From Bordetella sp. BOR01 (GTDB taxonomy: Bacteria > Pseudomonadota > Gammaproteobacteria > Burkholderiales > Burkholderiaceae_B), in NCBI RefSeq assembly GCF_019218885.1, contig NZ_JAHUWT010000003.1:1178001-1242000 (forward strand): DNA of 64,000 nt, given 5' to 3'. The position numbers and the translations under genes are program-made. The notes below the pieces were generated by a model that saw only the letters and a program-made list of their open reading frames with translations, searched no databases and was not told where the DNA came from. How positions within the stretch are numbered: position 1 is the stretch's first letter; the number at the start of each line of letters is the position of its first letter. Positions 32,999 through 41,887 of the stretch are shown here, piece after piece.

Positions 32999-33982
32999 TC
33001 AGCCTATGCCCAGGTGACGCGCGAACGTGGCCGGGTCGGTGTTGGTGCCGCACAGCAGCACGCCGACGCGCTTGCCGGCCAGGTCGGCCTTCAGTGCGCC
33101 CACCAGCGCTGCGGTGGCGGTGGCGCAGGCAGGCTCGATGGCCAGCTTGAGCTGATCGAACAGCAGGCGCATGGCGCCGCGCAGTTCGTCGTCGGACACC
33201 TTGACCAGCCGGTCGACGTTGCGGCGGCACAGCTCGTAGCTGTACTGCTCGGTGTGGGGCGCCATCAGGCTGTCGGCAATGCTTTGCATGGGGCCCATCT
33301 TGATGGGGCCGCCGGTCTCGAAGCTGCGGTGCATGGCATCGGCGCCCTCGGGTTCCACGCCGATGACCTGGCATTGCGGGGCGACCAGCTTCACGGCAGT
33401 GCTGATACCGGCCATCAGGCCGCCGCCGCCGATGGGCACGATCACGGCATCGAGCTCGCCCGCCTGTTCCAGCCATTCGTAGCCCAGCGTGGCGGTGCCC
33501 AGCACCGTACGGTAACCGTTGAACGGGTGCACGAAGAAGCGCCCTTCCTCGCTTTCGATGCGATGCACGGTATCGAAGGCGGCCTGGCCGTTCTCGGCCA
33601 GCACCACTTCCGCTCCGTACTGGCGGCACAGTGCCACGCGCGCGGGGCTGGCGGTCTTGATCATGACCACCTTGGCCGGAATGCCCAGGCGCATGGCGGC
33701 GTAGGCCACCGCGACGGCGTGGTTGCCCGCCGATACGCAAGTGACGCCGGCCGCGCGTTGCGTGTCGTCCAGCGCCAGCAGGTTCGAGAATGCACCGCGC
33801 GCCTTGAACGTGCCGCTGGCCTGCAGCAGTTCGAACTTGAAGTTCACTGCCGTGCCCGCCACGGGCTCGAAGTCGGCCTTTTCCATGATGGGCGTGGTGC
33901 GCACCCAGCGCTGCAACTGGGCATGCAGGTCGGCGATGGTGGATAGGTCGGGGACGGTGGTGGTGTCTAGTTGCTGGGTCAT
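32999..33982 (-). CDS. Threonine/serine dehydratase-like PLP enzyme
   Basis: 327 aa fold-type II PLP enzyme. The Schiff-base lysine is in QASGTFKARGAF, the substrate loop in CVSAGNHAVAVAY and the phosphate-binding loop in PIGGGGLMAG. There is no C-terminal ACT regulatory domain, so it is of the catabolic, EutB-like kind. Such enzymes make 2-oxo acids through enamine intermediates, which RidA proteins hydrolyse; a RidA gene opens this operon. The natural substrate may be a hydroxy-amino acid other than threonine. It lies 71 nt after the MFS gene, with a repeat element between them. Confidence 0.87.
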   Translation of the reverse strand: MTQQLDTTTVPDLSTIADLHAQLQRWVRTTPIMEKADFEPVAGTAVNFKFELLQASGTFKARGAFSNLLALDDTQRAAGVTCVSAGNHAVAVAYAAMRLGIPAKVVMIKTASPARVALCRQYGAEVVLAENGQAAFDTVHRIESEEGRFFVHPFNGYRTVLGTATLGYEWLEQAGELDAVIVPIGGGGLMAGISTAVKLVAPQCQVIGVEPEGADAMHRSFETGGPIKMGPMQSIADSLMAPHTEQYSYELCRRNVDRLVKVSDDELRGAMRLLFDQLKLAIEPACATATAALVGALKADLAGKRVGVLLCGTNTDPATFARHLGIG

Positions 33983-34005
33983 GATGGGTCCTGCTTGAAA
34001 CGGAG

Positions 34006-34034
34006 GGTGTCAGGTACCTGCGGAGCCTGACACC
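34006..34034. repeat. Palindromic repeat element, copy 2
   Basis: 29-nt unit with complementary ends GGTGTCAGG (34006-34014) and CCTGACACC (34026-34034), differing in one base from 31773-31801. It is followed by GTATGGAGACAGT, which resembles the ATACGACTGAGACAGT beside copy 1. It lies between the MFS stop and the dehydratase start, inside what is otherwise one operon. Confidence 0.75.
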
Positions 34035-34053
34035 GTATGGAGACAGTTTGCTT

Positions 34054-35337
34054 TCAGCGCAATCCGAGGCGCTTGCGTACGGCAAACAGCGAGGCAAGGC
34101 TGATCAGGGCCGCGAAGATCAGGTAGAAGCTGGGCGCCAGTTTGTTGCCGCTGGCGGCGATCAGCCACACGATGATGAAGGGCGCGAAGCCGCCGAAGAT
34201 GGTTACCGCAATGTTATAGGACAACGACATCCCGGTCGTGCGCGACTGGGTGGGGAACAGGTCGGTCAAGAGCGCGGGCAGCGCACCGAAGTAGCCCGAC
34301 AGCAGGATGCCGATGATGATCTGCACCACGATCATGGTGCCGAAGGTGGGCGAGGCCGCCAACAGCAGGAAAAGCGGGTAGATCAGCACCAGGAACAGCA
34401 GGGCCGCCGTCACCATGACGCCGGTGCGGCCATGGCGGTCGGACCAGTGGCCCACCATGGGCGCGCAGATGAACTGCACCACCCCGGTGACCAGCGTGGC
34501 GGCGAAGGCCGCCGCGGGCGGGATGCCCAGTTGCTTGACCGCGAAGGTGGGCATGTACAGCACCAGGTAGGTGGCCACGGTGCCCAGCACCACGGTGCCG
34601 ATGGCCAGCACCAGGCGCAAGCGGTTCGTGGTGAAGGTGTCGCCCAACGGTGTTTCAGTGCGTTCGGTGGCCAGGAATTCGGGGGTTTCGTCGATGCGGG
34701 TACGGATGTAATACGCCACCGGGCCGATCAGCAGGCCGAAGAAAAACGGAATGCGCCAGCCCCAGGATTCCATCTGGTCGGGCGTCAGCCATTCGTTCAG
34801 GCCGGCGCCGAAGCCGGCGGCCAGCAGTGTCGTCAGGCCCTGGCTGGCCACTTGCCAACTGGCGAAGAAGCCGCGCCGGTTGGGCGTGTGTTCGGCCAGG
34901 AAGGCCGTGGCGCTGCCGAATTCGCCGCCGGCCGAGAAGCCCTGGATCATGCGGGCGGCCACGATGCCGATGGGCGCCCAGATACCGATGGTGGCGTAGG
35001 TGGGCATGATTGCGATCAGCAGCGTGCCCAGCATCATCAGCATGATGGACAGCGTCAGCGTGGCGCGCCGGCCGACGCGGTCGGCGTAGACGCCCAGCAC
35101 TACCGCACCCAGCGGGCGCATGAAGAACGACACGCCGAAGGTGCCCAGCGTCAGCAGCAGCGACATGCTTTCGTTGTCGCTGGGAAAGAACAGCCGCGCG
35201 ATGGTGACGGCGAAGAAGCCATAGACCACCAGGTCGAACCATTCCAGCGCATTGCCGATCGAGGCGGCCGCGATGATGCGCCACGCGGGGGGTGACGTCC
35301 TGCCGGCAACCGGTTGGAACGTCGTTGCGGTATTCAT
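34054..35337 (-). CDS. MFS transporter, metabolite:H+ symporter type
   Basis: 427 aa from the ATG at 35337, with AGGGAGA at good spacing; a longer frame to 35376 is less likely. Twelve membrane segments. IGNALEWFDLVVYGFFAVTIARLFF, the loop ADRVGRRATL and QGFSAGGEFGSATAFLAEH are ShiA/ProP-group signatures. It would import the organic acid or amino compound processed by the flanking enzymes. It starts 25 nt after argE-like. Confidence 0.88.
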   Translation of the reverse strand: MNTATTFQPVAGRTSPPAWRIIAAASIGNALEWFDLVVYGFFAVTIARLFFPSDNESMSLLLTLGTFGVSFFMRPLGAVVLGVYADRVGRRATLTLSIMLMMLGTLLIAIMPTYATIGIWAPIGIVAARMIQGFSAGGEFGSATAFLAEHTPNRRGFFASWQVASQGLTTLLAAGFGAGLNEWLTPDQMESWGWRIPFFFGLLIGPVAYYIRTRIDETPEFLATERTETPLGDTFTTNRLRLVLAIGTVVLGTVATYLVLYMPTFAVKQLGIPPAAAFAATLVTGVVQFICAPMVGHWSDRHGRTGVMVTAALLFLVLIYPLFLLLAASPTFGTMIVVQIIIGILLSGYFGALPALLTDLFPTQSRTTGMSLSYNIAVTIFGGFAPFIIVWLIAASGNKLAPSFYLIFAALISLASLFAVRKRLGLR

Positions 35338-35362
35338 GAATGGCTCTCCCTGGAACTTGTGA

Positions 35363-36547
35363 TTATGGTTGTGCAAGACTGTCGATGACGTTGGACAGGA
35401 ACGCGTGGCATTGCGCGACCTGTTCCAGTGCGACGAATTCGTTGGCCCGGTGGGCCTGCTGGATATCGCCCGGCCCGCAGATCACGGCTGGAATACCGGC
35501 TTGCTGGAACTGGCCGGCCTCGGTGCCGTAGGCGACCTTGCGGTGGGCGGTATCGGCGGTCAGGGCGCGCACCAGTTGCGTGATGGCGGCCTGTTCGGAT
35601 GCGTCCAGCGACGGCGCGCTGGCCAGCGAGGTCAGCTCGATGGCCGCATCCGGATGCTCGCGGCGCATGCGCGGCAGCAGCGTGTCCTGTGCGTAAGACT
35701 GGATGCGCGCGTAGAACTGTTCCGGATCGGCGCCGGGCAGGTTGCGATGTTCGAACTCGAACTGGCATAGCCCGGGAATGGTGTTGACGGCGATGCCGCC
35801 CTGGATGGTGCCGACCTGGGCCGTGCTGAAGGGCACATCGAAGGCCTCGTCGAACGGACCGGCGGCGCGCATGTGGTCGGCCAGCTCGCGAATGAAGCAG
35901 ATCAGTTGCGCTGCGTATTCGATGGCGTTCAGGCCCTTGGGAGTCAATGACGAGTGGGCGGCATGCCCGCGCACGCAGCAGCGCCACACATTGATGCCCT
36001 TGTGGGCCACGATCACCCGCATCGAGGTCGGTTCGCCGACGATGCAGCCGTCGGGCCGCACGCCGCGCGCCTTCAGCTCGGCCAGCATCAGTGGCGCGCC
36101 CACGCAGCCCACTTCTTCGTCATACGACAGGGCGAAGTGAACCGGCTTCTTCAGGTCCGTGCCGGTCATGCGCGGCAACAGCGCCAGCGCGGTGCCGATA
36201 TAGCCTTTCATGTCGCAGGTGCCGCGGCCGTACAGCTTGCCGTCGCGGACCTCGGGCCGGAACGGGTCGCTGTCCCAGTCCTGGCCATCGACCGGCACGA
36301 CGTCGGTATGACCCGACAGCACGATGCCGCCCTGCGTGCTGCCGTCGGCGGCCGGCACGGTGGCATACAGGTTGGCCTTGGCGCCGCTGGTATCGTGGCT
36401 CAGGTGCGATTCGATGCCGGCGTGGCGCAGTTCGTCGCGCACCATTTCGATCAGGCCGAGATTGGAATTGCGGCTGGTGGTGTCGATGCTGACCAGGCGC
36501 TGGATCCAGTCGACTGCCGCCTGCGGCGCGGCACGGTCGACGCTCAT
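35363..36547 (-). CDS. Acetylornithine deacetylase-like M20 peptidase
   Basis: 394 aa. M20-family metal sites are visible: SGHTDVVPVDGQDW, the bridging Asp in YGRGTCDMKGY, the catalytic Glu pair in SYDEEVGC, and GTEAGQFQQAGIPAVICGPGDIQQAHRANEF. GLNAIEYAAQLI lies in the dimerisation domain. It removes an N-acyl group from an amino acid. The start at 36547 forms an ATGA overlap with the RidA stop. The catabolic context (MFS, dehydratase, RidA) speaks for use in degradation of an N-acetylated amino acid rather than arginine synthesis, so argE is not assigned. Confidence 0.88.
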   Translation of the reverse strand: MSVDRAAPQAAVDWIQRLVSIDTTSRNSNLGLIEMVRDELRHAGIESHLSHDTSGAKANLYATVPAADGSTQGGIVLSGHTDVVPVDGQDWDSDPFRPEVRDGKLYGRGTCDMKGYIGTALALLPRMTGTDLKKPVHFALSYDEEVGCVGAPLMLAELKARGVRPDGCIVGEPTSMRVIVAHKGINVWRCCVRGHAAHSSLTPKGLNAIEYAAQLICFIRELADHMRAAGPFDEAFDVPFSTAQVGTIQGGIAVNTIPGLCQFEFEHRNLPGADPEQFYARIQSYAQDTLLPRMRREHPDAAIELTSLASAPSLDASEQAAITQLVRALTADTAHRKVAYGTEAGQFQQAGIPAVICGPGDIQQAHRANEFVALEQVAQCHAFLSNVIDSLAQP

Positions 36548-36936
36548 GATTGCGCCCCGGCGTGGCAGGCCACGGCTTCGATTTCGACCAGAGCGCCGGG
36601 CACCATCAGGTCGGCGCGCACGGTCGAGCGGGCGGGCAGCACGATATTGCCGAAGAAAGCGCCATAGGCCGCGTCGAACGCGGCGAAATCTTCGACGCGG
36701 GTCAGCCAGATGGTGGTCTTGACGATGTCGCCCGCGCCCAGCCCGGCGGCCGAGAGCTGGCGCACGATGTTGTCCAGGCAGGTGCGGGTTTGCGCCGCCA
36801 CGTCGTCGCCCACGATGCGAAAACCCTCGCCGAAGGCCATCTGGCCCGATACGAAGACCAGTTCGCCAGCGCGCCGGATCATGGAAAAGTGCGGTTGGCG
36901 GCGGGGCGCGGAAGCGGCCGTGGCATCGTGCTGCAT
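36544..36936 (-). CDS. RidA/YjgF-family protein
   Basis: 130 aa from the ATG at 36936 (GGAG seven nt before it). GELVFVSGQMAFGEGFRIVGDDVAAQTRTCLDNI and AAGLGAGDIVKTTIWLTRVEDF are family segments, and the C-terminal VPGALVEIEAVAC is standard, with the pocket arginine plausibly in PARSTVRADL. It probably clears enamine or imine products of the PLP dehydratase in the same operon. It is the first gene, divergent from the AraC regulator. Confidence 0.88.
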   Translation of the reverse strand: MQHDATAASAPRRQPHFSMIRRAGELVFVSGQMAFGEGFRIVGDDVAAQTRTCLDNIVRQLSAAGLGAGDIVKTTIWLTRVEDFAAFDAAYGAFFGNIVLPARSTVRADLMVPGALVEIEAVACHAGAQS

Positions 36937-37165
36937 CAGAAAACTCCAGACGGATCGGTGGGGGCAGCTTAGCTGTCTGCGCATAGGTACGCTTATGCGC
37001 ACGTGCATGCTTTGTTTGCCGAATGGTAGAAATCGCCGCAATCGCGCGTTTTGTTCGGGTTTTCCCGTAGTTGACGGCATGAATCACACCTTGGCTTGAC
37101 GCTGCGCAAAGCGCCCCGGTAACGTTACTGCCGGCCCCCTCGGGCTCCGCCTGGACTGCTTCGCT

Positions 37166-38158
37166 GTGAATAACCTAGTCGCCAATCGCTTGCATGCCTA
37201 TGTGCCGCACACCTACGAGGTGGTCGGCCTGGAACCCGCCGGGTCGGCCTGCTTCATCAAGACGCGGCCGGTGGGCTCCGGAATGTCGGGCTACCGCGAT
37301 ACGCTGGTGCTGGGGGCCGGCCTGTCGGCCAGTTGGGCCGACGTGACCCGGCCACGCGCCATGGAAGAGCACTACGACTGCAGCGGCGCGCTGAAGATAC
37401 ACCTGCGCATGGCCGGTTATTCGTCGGTGACTGACGGCGGCGAGGTGCCGCATGGCGTCGATGCGCTGTCGTGCAGTGCCCTGCTGCAGCCCTGCGGCGC
37501 CCGCAAGATCGAGATTTTCGGCACCGGCGATCGCGAACGGTCGGTCACTATTTCATGTACGCGCGATTACCTGGTAGACGAACTGGGGCTGGATGCCGGC
37601 CGCTACGGCGGCGCGCTGGGCCGCTACCTGGACGACGATCCCATTGCGTTCGCGTTGTTCCGGGCCGGGATGACAGCGGCCATGCAGCAGGCCGCGCAAT
37701 GCTTTTTCGAACCGATAGACGATCGCTACATGCGCCGCTTGCTTTTGCAGGCGCGCGCCGAAGATATCGTGAGGCACTTTTTTGCCTGCATGCGCGCGGG
37801 TGACGCGGCGGGCGAGGTCCGGCCGCGCGATCGCGCGATGGCCGACCGGGTGGCGGCACGCCTGGCCGATACGTTTCGCGATCCGCCCAGCGTACGGGAA
37901 CTGGCCGGCCAGGCCGGCGTCAGCGTGTCGAAGCTGTCGCGCACGTTCAAGGCCGTGCATGGCGCCACGCTGTCGGAATACTTGCTGTCCATCAGGATGC
38001 GGCATGCCATGGTGCTGATACGCGCCGCGCAGCTACCGGTGACGCAGGTGGCTTTTGAAGTCGGCTATGACCATGCCGGCAATTTCTCCACGGCGTTTCG
38101 CAGGCATTACGGCGTATCGCCGCGGGCCGTCGGCGCTACGCATCGTGGAAGATCGTGA
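37166..38158 (+). CDS. AraC-family transcriptional regulator
   Basis: 330 aa if the GTG at 37166 is used; there is no ATG in the first part of the frame and no strong ribosome binding site, so the start is uncertain. The C-terminal 100 residues hold both helix-turn-helix units (VRELAGQAGVSVSKLSRTFKAVHGATLSEYLLSIRMRHAMVLI and VTQVAFEVGYDHAGNFSTAFRRHYGVSP). The N-terminal domain is the unnamed effector part. It is divergent from the RidA-headed operon. A palindrome GTAACGTTAC lies at 37119-37128. Its 3' end overlaps the convergent nitroreductase gene by 23 nt. Confidence 0.85.
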   Translation: MNNLVANRLHAYVPHTYEVVGLEPAGSACFIKTRPVGSGMSGYRDTLVLGAGLSASWADVTRPRAMEEHYDCSGALKIHLRMAGYSSVTDGGEVPHGVDALSCSALLQPCGARKIEIFGTGDRERSVTISCTRDYLVDELGLDAGRYGGALGRYLDDDPIAFALFRAGMTAAMQQAAQCFFEPIDDRYMRRLLLQARAEDIVRHFFACMRAGDAAGEVRPRDRAMADRVAARLADTFRDPPSVRELAGQAGVSVSKLSRTFKAVHGATLSEYLLSIRMRHAMVLIRAAQLPVTQVAFEVGYDHAGNFSTAFRRHYGVSPRAVGATHRGRS

Positions 38159-38819
38159 ATTCGTCGACCGCCACGCGGTCGGTGCGATATTGGTTGGCGG
38201 GTTCGTCGGGGTCTTGGTAGCCGATTGAAATGCCGCAGGCCACCACCTGGTCATCGGGGATGCCCAGGTGCTGCTTGATGATGTCGGGATAGTTTGCCAG
38301 CGCCGCCTGCGGGCAGGTGTCGAGCCCGCCGCCGCGCGCCATCACCATGATGTTCTGCAAGAACATGCCGTAGTCCAGCCAGCTACCTTTGTCCAGGTCG
38401 TTGTCGATGGTGAACAGCAGCACGCAGGGGGCGCCGAAGAAGTCGAAGTTCCTGGCATGCTGGCGTGCCGATGCCTGGCGGTCGCCCTTCTGGATGCCCA
38501 GCAGGCTGTACAGGCCCCAGCCCGTTGCGCGGCGCCGGTCGATATAGGGGCTGCGCCAATTGACCGGGTAGTACTGGTACTCGCGGCGTTCGGGCTCGCC
38601 GCGCGCGTGCGCCTGTATCAGCGCCTGCGCCAGCGCATCGCGCTTGGCGCCCGTGACGACGTGTACTTTCCAGGGCTGTATGTTGCTGCCGCTGGGCGCG
38701 CGCGCCGCCGCCTGCAGAATGCGGCGGATCAGGTCGGGCGGAACCGGGTTGGGCAGGAAGCCGCGCACGCTCTGGCGCGACACGATGGCTTGTTCGACGG
38801 CGTGCAGCGTATCGTTCAT
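38136..38819 (-). CDS. Nitroreductase-family flavoprotein
   Basis: 227 aa. SRQSVRGFLPNPVPPDLIRRIL and APSGSNIQPWKVHVV carry the FMN-binding residues; DYGMFLQNIMVMARGGGLDTCPQAALANYPD is the second half of the site. It would reduce nitro or quinone compounds with NAD(P)H. It lies 2 nt downstream of the thioesterase gene in the same direction and overlaps the end of the AraC gene on the opposite strand. Confidence 0.88.
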   Translation of the reverse strand: MNDTLHAVEQAIVSRQSVRGFLPNPVPPDLIRRILQAAARAPSGSNIQPWKVHVVTGAKRDALAQALIQAHARGEPERREYQYYPVNWRSPYIDRRRATGWGLYSLLGIQKGDRQASARQHARNFDFFGAPCVLLFTIDNDLDKGSWLDYGMFLQNIMVMARGGGLDTCPQAALANYPDIIKQHLGIPDDQVVACGISIGYQDPDEPANQYRTDRVAVDEFTIFHDA

Positions 38820-38821
38820 GG

Positions 38822-39286
38822 CTAAGGCCTGTTCACACTTGAAGGAGCCGCGCGCGGGTTCTCGGCGTCGGCATCGGCGGGGGCGCTGGGAACCAGTTGC
38901 GGCCCGCCATATTTGAATGAGCCTTGCGCCGAGGCCAGGACGCGGCCATCGGGCGTGCAGACTTCGGCGCGTGCGAAATAGATCTTGCGGCCCCGCCCGG
39001 TCACCGTGCCGGTGGCGATGACCTTGCCGGCGGTGACCGAGCTGATGAAGTTGATGGCCAGCGAAATCGTGACCGCATTGCCCTGGCTGTCGTCGGCTTG
39101 CGGCACCAGGCCGGAATAGCCGCAGGCGGCATCCAGCAGGGCGCAGACTACGCCGCCTTGCAGCGCGCCCTGGCGGTTCAGGTGCCGGGGGTGCAGGTCC
39201 ATGCTGAGCACTATCTGGCCATCGCCCCAGCTTTGGATGATGGCGCCCAGCGAGTGCAGAAATGGATTATGTTCGAAACCGGTCAT
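38822..39286 (-). CDS. PaaI-type hotdog-fold thioesterase
   Basis: 154 aa. The hotdog core is seen in HPRHLNRQGALQGGVVCALLDAACGYSG, where the Gly/Asp region forms the active site, and in VTISLAINFISSVTAGKVIATGTVTGRGRKIYFARAEV. It would hydrolyse acyl- or aryl-CoA thioesters. The Pro/Ala-rich C-terminal tail of about 25 residues is not part of the fold. It precedes the nitroreductase gene by 2 nt, so the two are one transcript. Confidence 0.85.
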   Translation of the reverse strand: MTGFEHNPFLHSLGAIIQSWGDGQIVLSMDLHPRHLNRQGALQGGVVCALLDAACGYSGLVPQADDSQGNAVTISLAINFISSVTAGKVIATGTVTGRGRKIYFARAEVCTPDGRVLASAQGSFKYGGPQLVPSAPADADAENPRAAPSSVNRP

Positions 39287-39409
39287 GGGTGTTTCAGGGT
39301 AGCGACGCGAATGGCCAGATCATACCGTTGACTGCGCCGCGGTGCGGGCGGCGGGCCGTGGCGCTACCATAAGCGATTCTTCAGAACCGCAATGGGGCAG
39401 GTGCGAATC

Positions 39410-40237
39410 ATGAGTGCGCAGCAACAGCAAACCCGCAAGACCATTACCGCCATCCGCCAGGCCAAGGGTCCCGGCAAAGTGGTGGCCCTGACGGCCTACA
39501 CTGCGCCGATGGCGCGCCAGCTCGATCCGCATGCCGATCTGTTGCTGGTGGGCGACTCTCTAGGCATGGTGGTGTATGGCTTGCCCAGCACCTTGGCCGT
39601 GACGCTGGACATGATGATCGCGCACGGCGCGGCGGTGGTGCGGGGCTCGACGCAGGCGTGCATTGTGGTGGACCTGCCGTTTGGCAGCTACCAGGCATCG
39701 CCCATGCAGGCTTTCCAGTCGGCCGCGCGGGTGCTGGCCGAAACCGGCGCGCAGGCGGTCAAGCTGGAAGGCGGGGCCGAGATGGCCGACACGGTGCAGT
39801 TCCTGACCGAACGCGGCGTGCCGGTGGTCAGCCATATCGGCTTGATGCCGCAGCAGGTCAACACGGTGGGCGGCTACAAGGCGCAAGGCATGCAGGCCGA
39901 CGGCAGCGACCGCATCCTGCACGATGCGCAGGTGCTGCAGGCTGCGGGCGCGTTCGCGCTGGTGGTCGAATGCACCGCCGAGGCAGTGGGCCGCCGCGTC
40001 ACCGAAGCACTGCAGATTCCCGTGATCGGCATCGGCGCGTCGCCAGCCTGCGATGGGCAGATCCTGGTTACCGAAGACATGCTGGGCATGTCGGGTGCCA
40101 GGGTGCCGAGGTTTGTGAAGCAGTACGCGCAGTTGGGGGGCGAGATCGAGCGGGCGGCGGCGCAGTATGCGGCGGATGTGCGCGCGGGGGCGTTTCCGGC
40201 GGCGGAGCATTGCTTTGGTGTGCGGGCGGGGGCGTGA
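39410..40237 (+). CDS. panB: 3-methyl-2-oxobutanoate hydroxymethyltransferase
   Basis: 275 aa from the ATG at 39410; an upstream ATG at 39392 is in frame but CAGGTG fits 39410. It transfers a hydroxymethyl group from methylenetetrahydrofolate to 2-oxoisovalerate, the first step of pantothenate synthesis. [33 protein letters not shown] holds the metal-binding Asp, and DLPFGSY and VKLEGGAE are conserved substrate segments. No panC or panD is next to it; the nadBA genes are convergent. Confidence 0.93.
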   Translation: MSAQQQQTRKTITAIRQAKGPGKVVALTAYTAPMARQLDPHADLLLVGDSLGMVVYGLPSTLAVTLDMMIAHGAAVVRGSTQACIVVDLPFGSYQASPMQAFQSAARVLAETGAQAVKLEGGAEMADTVQFLTERGVPVVSHIGLMPQQVNTVGGYKAQGMQADGSDRILHDAQVLQAAGAFALVVECTAEAVGRRVTEALQIPVIGIGASPACDGQILVTEDMLGMSGARVPRFVKQYAQLGGEIERAAAQYAADVRAGAFPAAEHCFGVRAGA

Positions 40238-40295
40238 TGGCTGGTCTTGTGGCTTGCGGTCGCTGGGCGCTGGCGCGTTGAGTTCAAGGTCGAAT

Positions 40296-41873
40296 TCAGG
40301 CGGCTGCTGCCTGCGAGGCTCGGTCTTGCATGATGCTGGGCCGCGCGTTGGGCAGGGTGGCGGGCCAGTCCTGGTTGAAATGGGCGCCGCGGCTTTCGCG
40401 GCGGGCGGCGGCGGCGTGCACGATCAGGGTTGCGACTTGCAGCAGGTTGCGCAGTTCCAGCAGGTCGGGGCTGATGTGGCCGGCTTGCCAGCGTCGGGTG
40501 ATGTCGGCGCTGCGTTGTGCCAGGTGTTGCGCGGCGCGGGCCAGTGACGCATCGCTGCGCACGATGCCCACCTCGTCGCGCATCAATTGCCGCAGGGCCT
40601 GGCGGTCGTGCGCAAGTGTCGGGTGTGGCGTGTCGTTGACGCGTATGTCCGGTGCATGGGCTGGGGTGGCAGCGGGCGCGGCGGCGGGCAGGGCCAGGAT
40701 CGCCTGCGCCGCGGCATGGCCCGTCACCACACATTCCAGCAGCGAGTTGCTGGCCAGGCGGTTGGCGCCGTGCAGGCCCGTGCAGGCGGTTTCCCCCACG
40801 GCATACAGGCCGGGCAGGTCGGTGCGCCCGGCAGTGTCGGCGACCACGCCGCCGCAGGTGTAGTGCGCGGCGGGCACGACCGGGATCGGGTCGGTGGCCA
40901 TGTCGATGCCCAGCGCCAGGCAGCGCGCATAGATGTTGGGAAAGTGTTCCTGCAGGAAGTCGCGCGGGCGGTGGGTGATGTCCAGGTACACGCAATCCAG
41001 GCCGTGGCGCTTGATTTCCGTATCGATGGCGCGCGCCACCACGTCGCGCGGGGCCAGTTCGGCGCGCGCATCGTGCGCCGGCATGAAGCGCGTGCCATCG
41101 GGCAGGCGCAGCAGGCCGCCCTCGCCGCGCACCGCTTCGGAAATCAGGAAAGCATCGCCCTGCGGGTGATACAGGCTGGTGGGATGGAATTGCATGAATT
41201 CCAGGTTGGCCACGCGGCAGCCGGCCCGCCAGGCCATGGCGATGCCGTCGCCCGTGGCCGTGGGGGGCGTGGTGGTGTGGGCATAGACCTGCCCTGCGCC
41301 GCCGGTGGCTAGCACTACGTGTGGCGCGGCCAGTGTAAGCAGCCGGTCGTGTCGGGCATCCAGCACGCGCAGACCCTGGCAGTGCGCGGGCCCGGCCAGT
41401 ATCACGTCGATGGCGTAGTGCTGTTGCAGCAGCGTGATGTTCGGATGCCGGCGCGTCCGCTCGCCCAGCGCGGCGACCACGGCGCGGCCGGTGGCGTCGG
41501 CCGCGTGCACGATGCGTCGACGGGTATGCCCGCCTTCGCGCGTCAGGTGCAGCGCGGCCTGGGCGGGTGCGTCGGTGGAAAAGGCCACGCCCTGGTCTTG
41601 CAGCCATCCAATCGCACGGCGTGCATCGGCGGCGATGCGGCGCGTGGCTTCGGCATCGCACAGGCCGCCGCCGGCGGCCAGCGTATCGCGCACATGTTCG
41701 TCCACGCTGTCTTGCGGGTCCAGCGCGGCGGCGATGCCGCCTTGTGCGCGATGGCTGGCGCTGTGTTCGATGCCGCCCTTGGCCAGTACCGCCACGCGGC
41801 AGTGCGGGGCCAGCTCCAGGGCGGTGGCCAGGCCGGCCAGGCCGCTGCCCACGATAAGCACGTCGTATGTCAT
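40296..41873 (-). CDS. nadB: L-aspartate oxidase
   Basis: 525 aa from MTYDVLIVGSGLAGLATALEL, the FAD-binding start. It oxidises L-aspartate to iminoaspartate, the first step of de novo NAD synthesis. SHRAQGGIAAAL, TREGGHTRRRIVHAAD, the active-site EFMQFHPTSLY and PAAHYTCGGV are typical of NadB. It lies 14 nt after nadA in one operon. The frame is open further upstream through nadA, but that part is a shadow. The usual third gene nadC is not in the window. Confidence 0.95.
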   Translation of the reverse strand: MTYDVLIVGSGLAGLATALELAPHCRVAVLAKGGIEHSASHRAQGGIAAALDPQDSVDEHVRDTLAAGGGLCDAEATRRIAADARRAIGWLQDQGVAFSTDAPAQAALHLTREGGHTRRRIVHAADATGRAVVAALGERTRRHPNITLLQQHYAIDVILAGPAHCQGLRVLDARHDRLLTLAAPHVVLATGGAGQVYAHTTTPPTATGDGIAMAWRAGCRVANLEFMQFHPTSLYHPQGDAFLISEAVRGEGGLLRLPDGTRFMPAHDARAELAPRDVVARAIDTEIKRHGLDCVYLDITHRPRDFLQEHFPNIYARCLALGIDMATDPIPVVPAAHYTCGGVVADTAGRTDLPGLYAVGETACTGLHGANRLASNSLLECVVTGHAAAQAILALPAAAPAATPAHAPDIRVNDTPHPTLAHDRQALRQLMRDEVGIVRSDASLARAAQHLAQRSADITRRWQAGHISPDLLELRNLLQVATLIVHAAAARRESRGAHFNQDWPATLPNARPSIMQDRASQAAAA

Positions 41874-41887
41874 GGTGCTTGCTCCTG

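Noticed and set aside
31853-33946. Plus-strand frame of 697 codons
   Set aside because: It lies antisense to both the deacetylase-like and dehydratase genes and crosses the gap between them; no domain is visible.
35363-37087. Apparent 574-residue fusion of ArgE-like protein with an N-terminal extension
   Set aside because: The extension lies over the RidA gene in another frame. RidA is complete in its own frame, and the ATGA overlap marks the real ArgE-like start.
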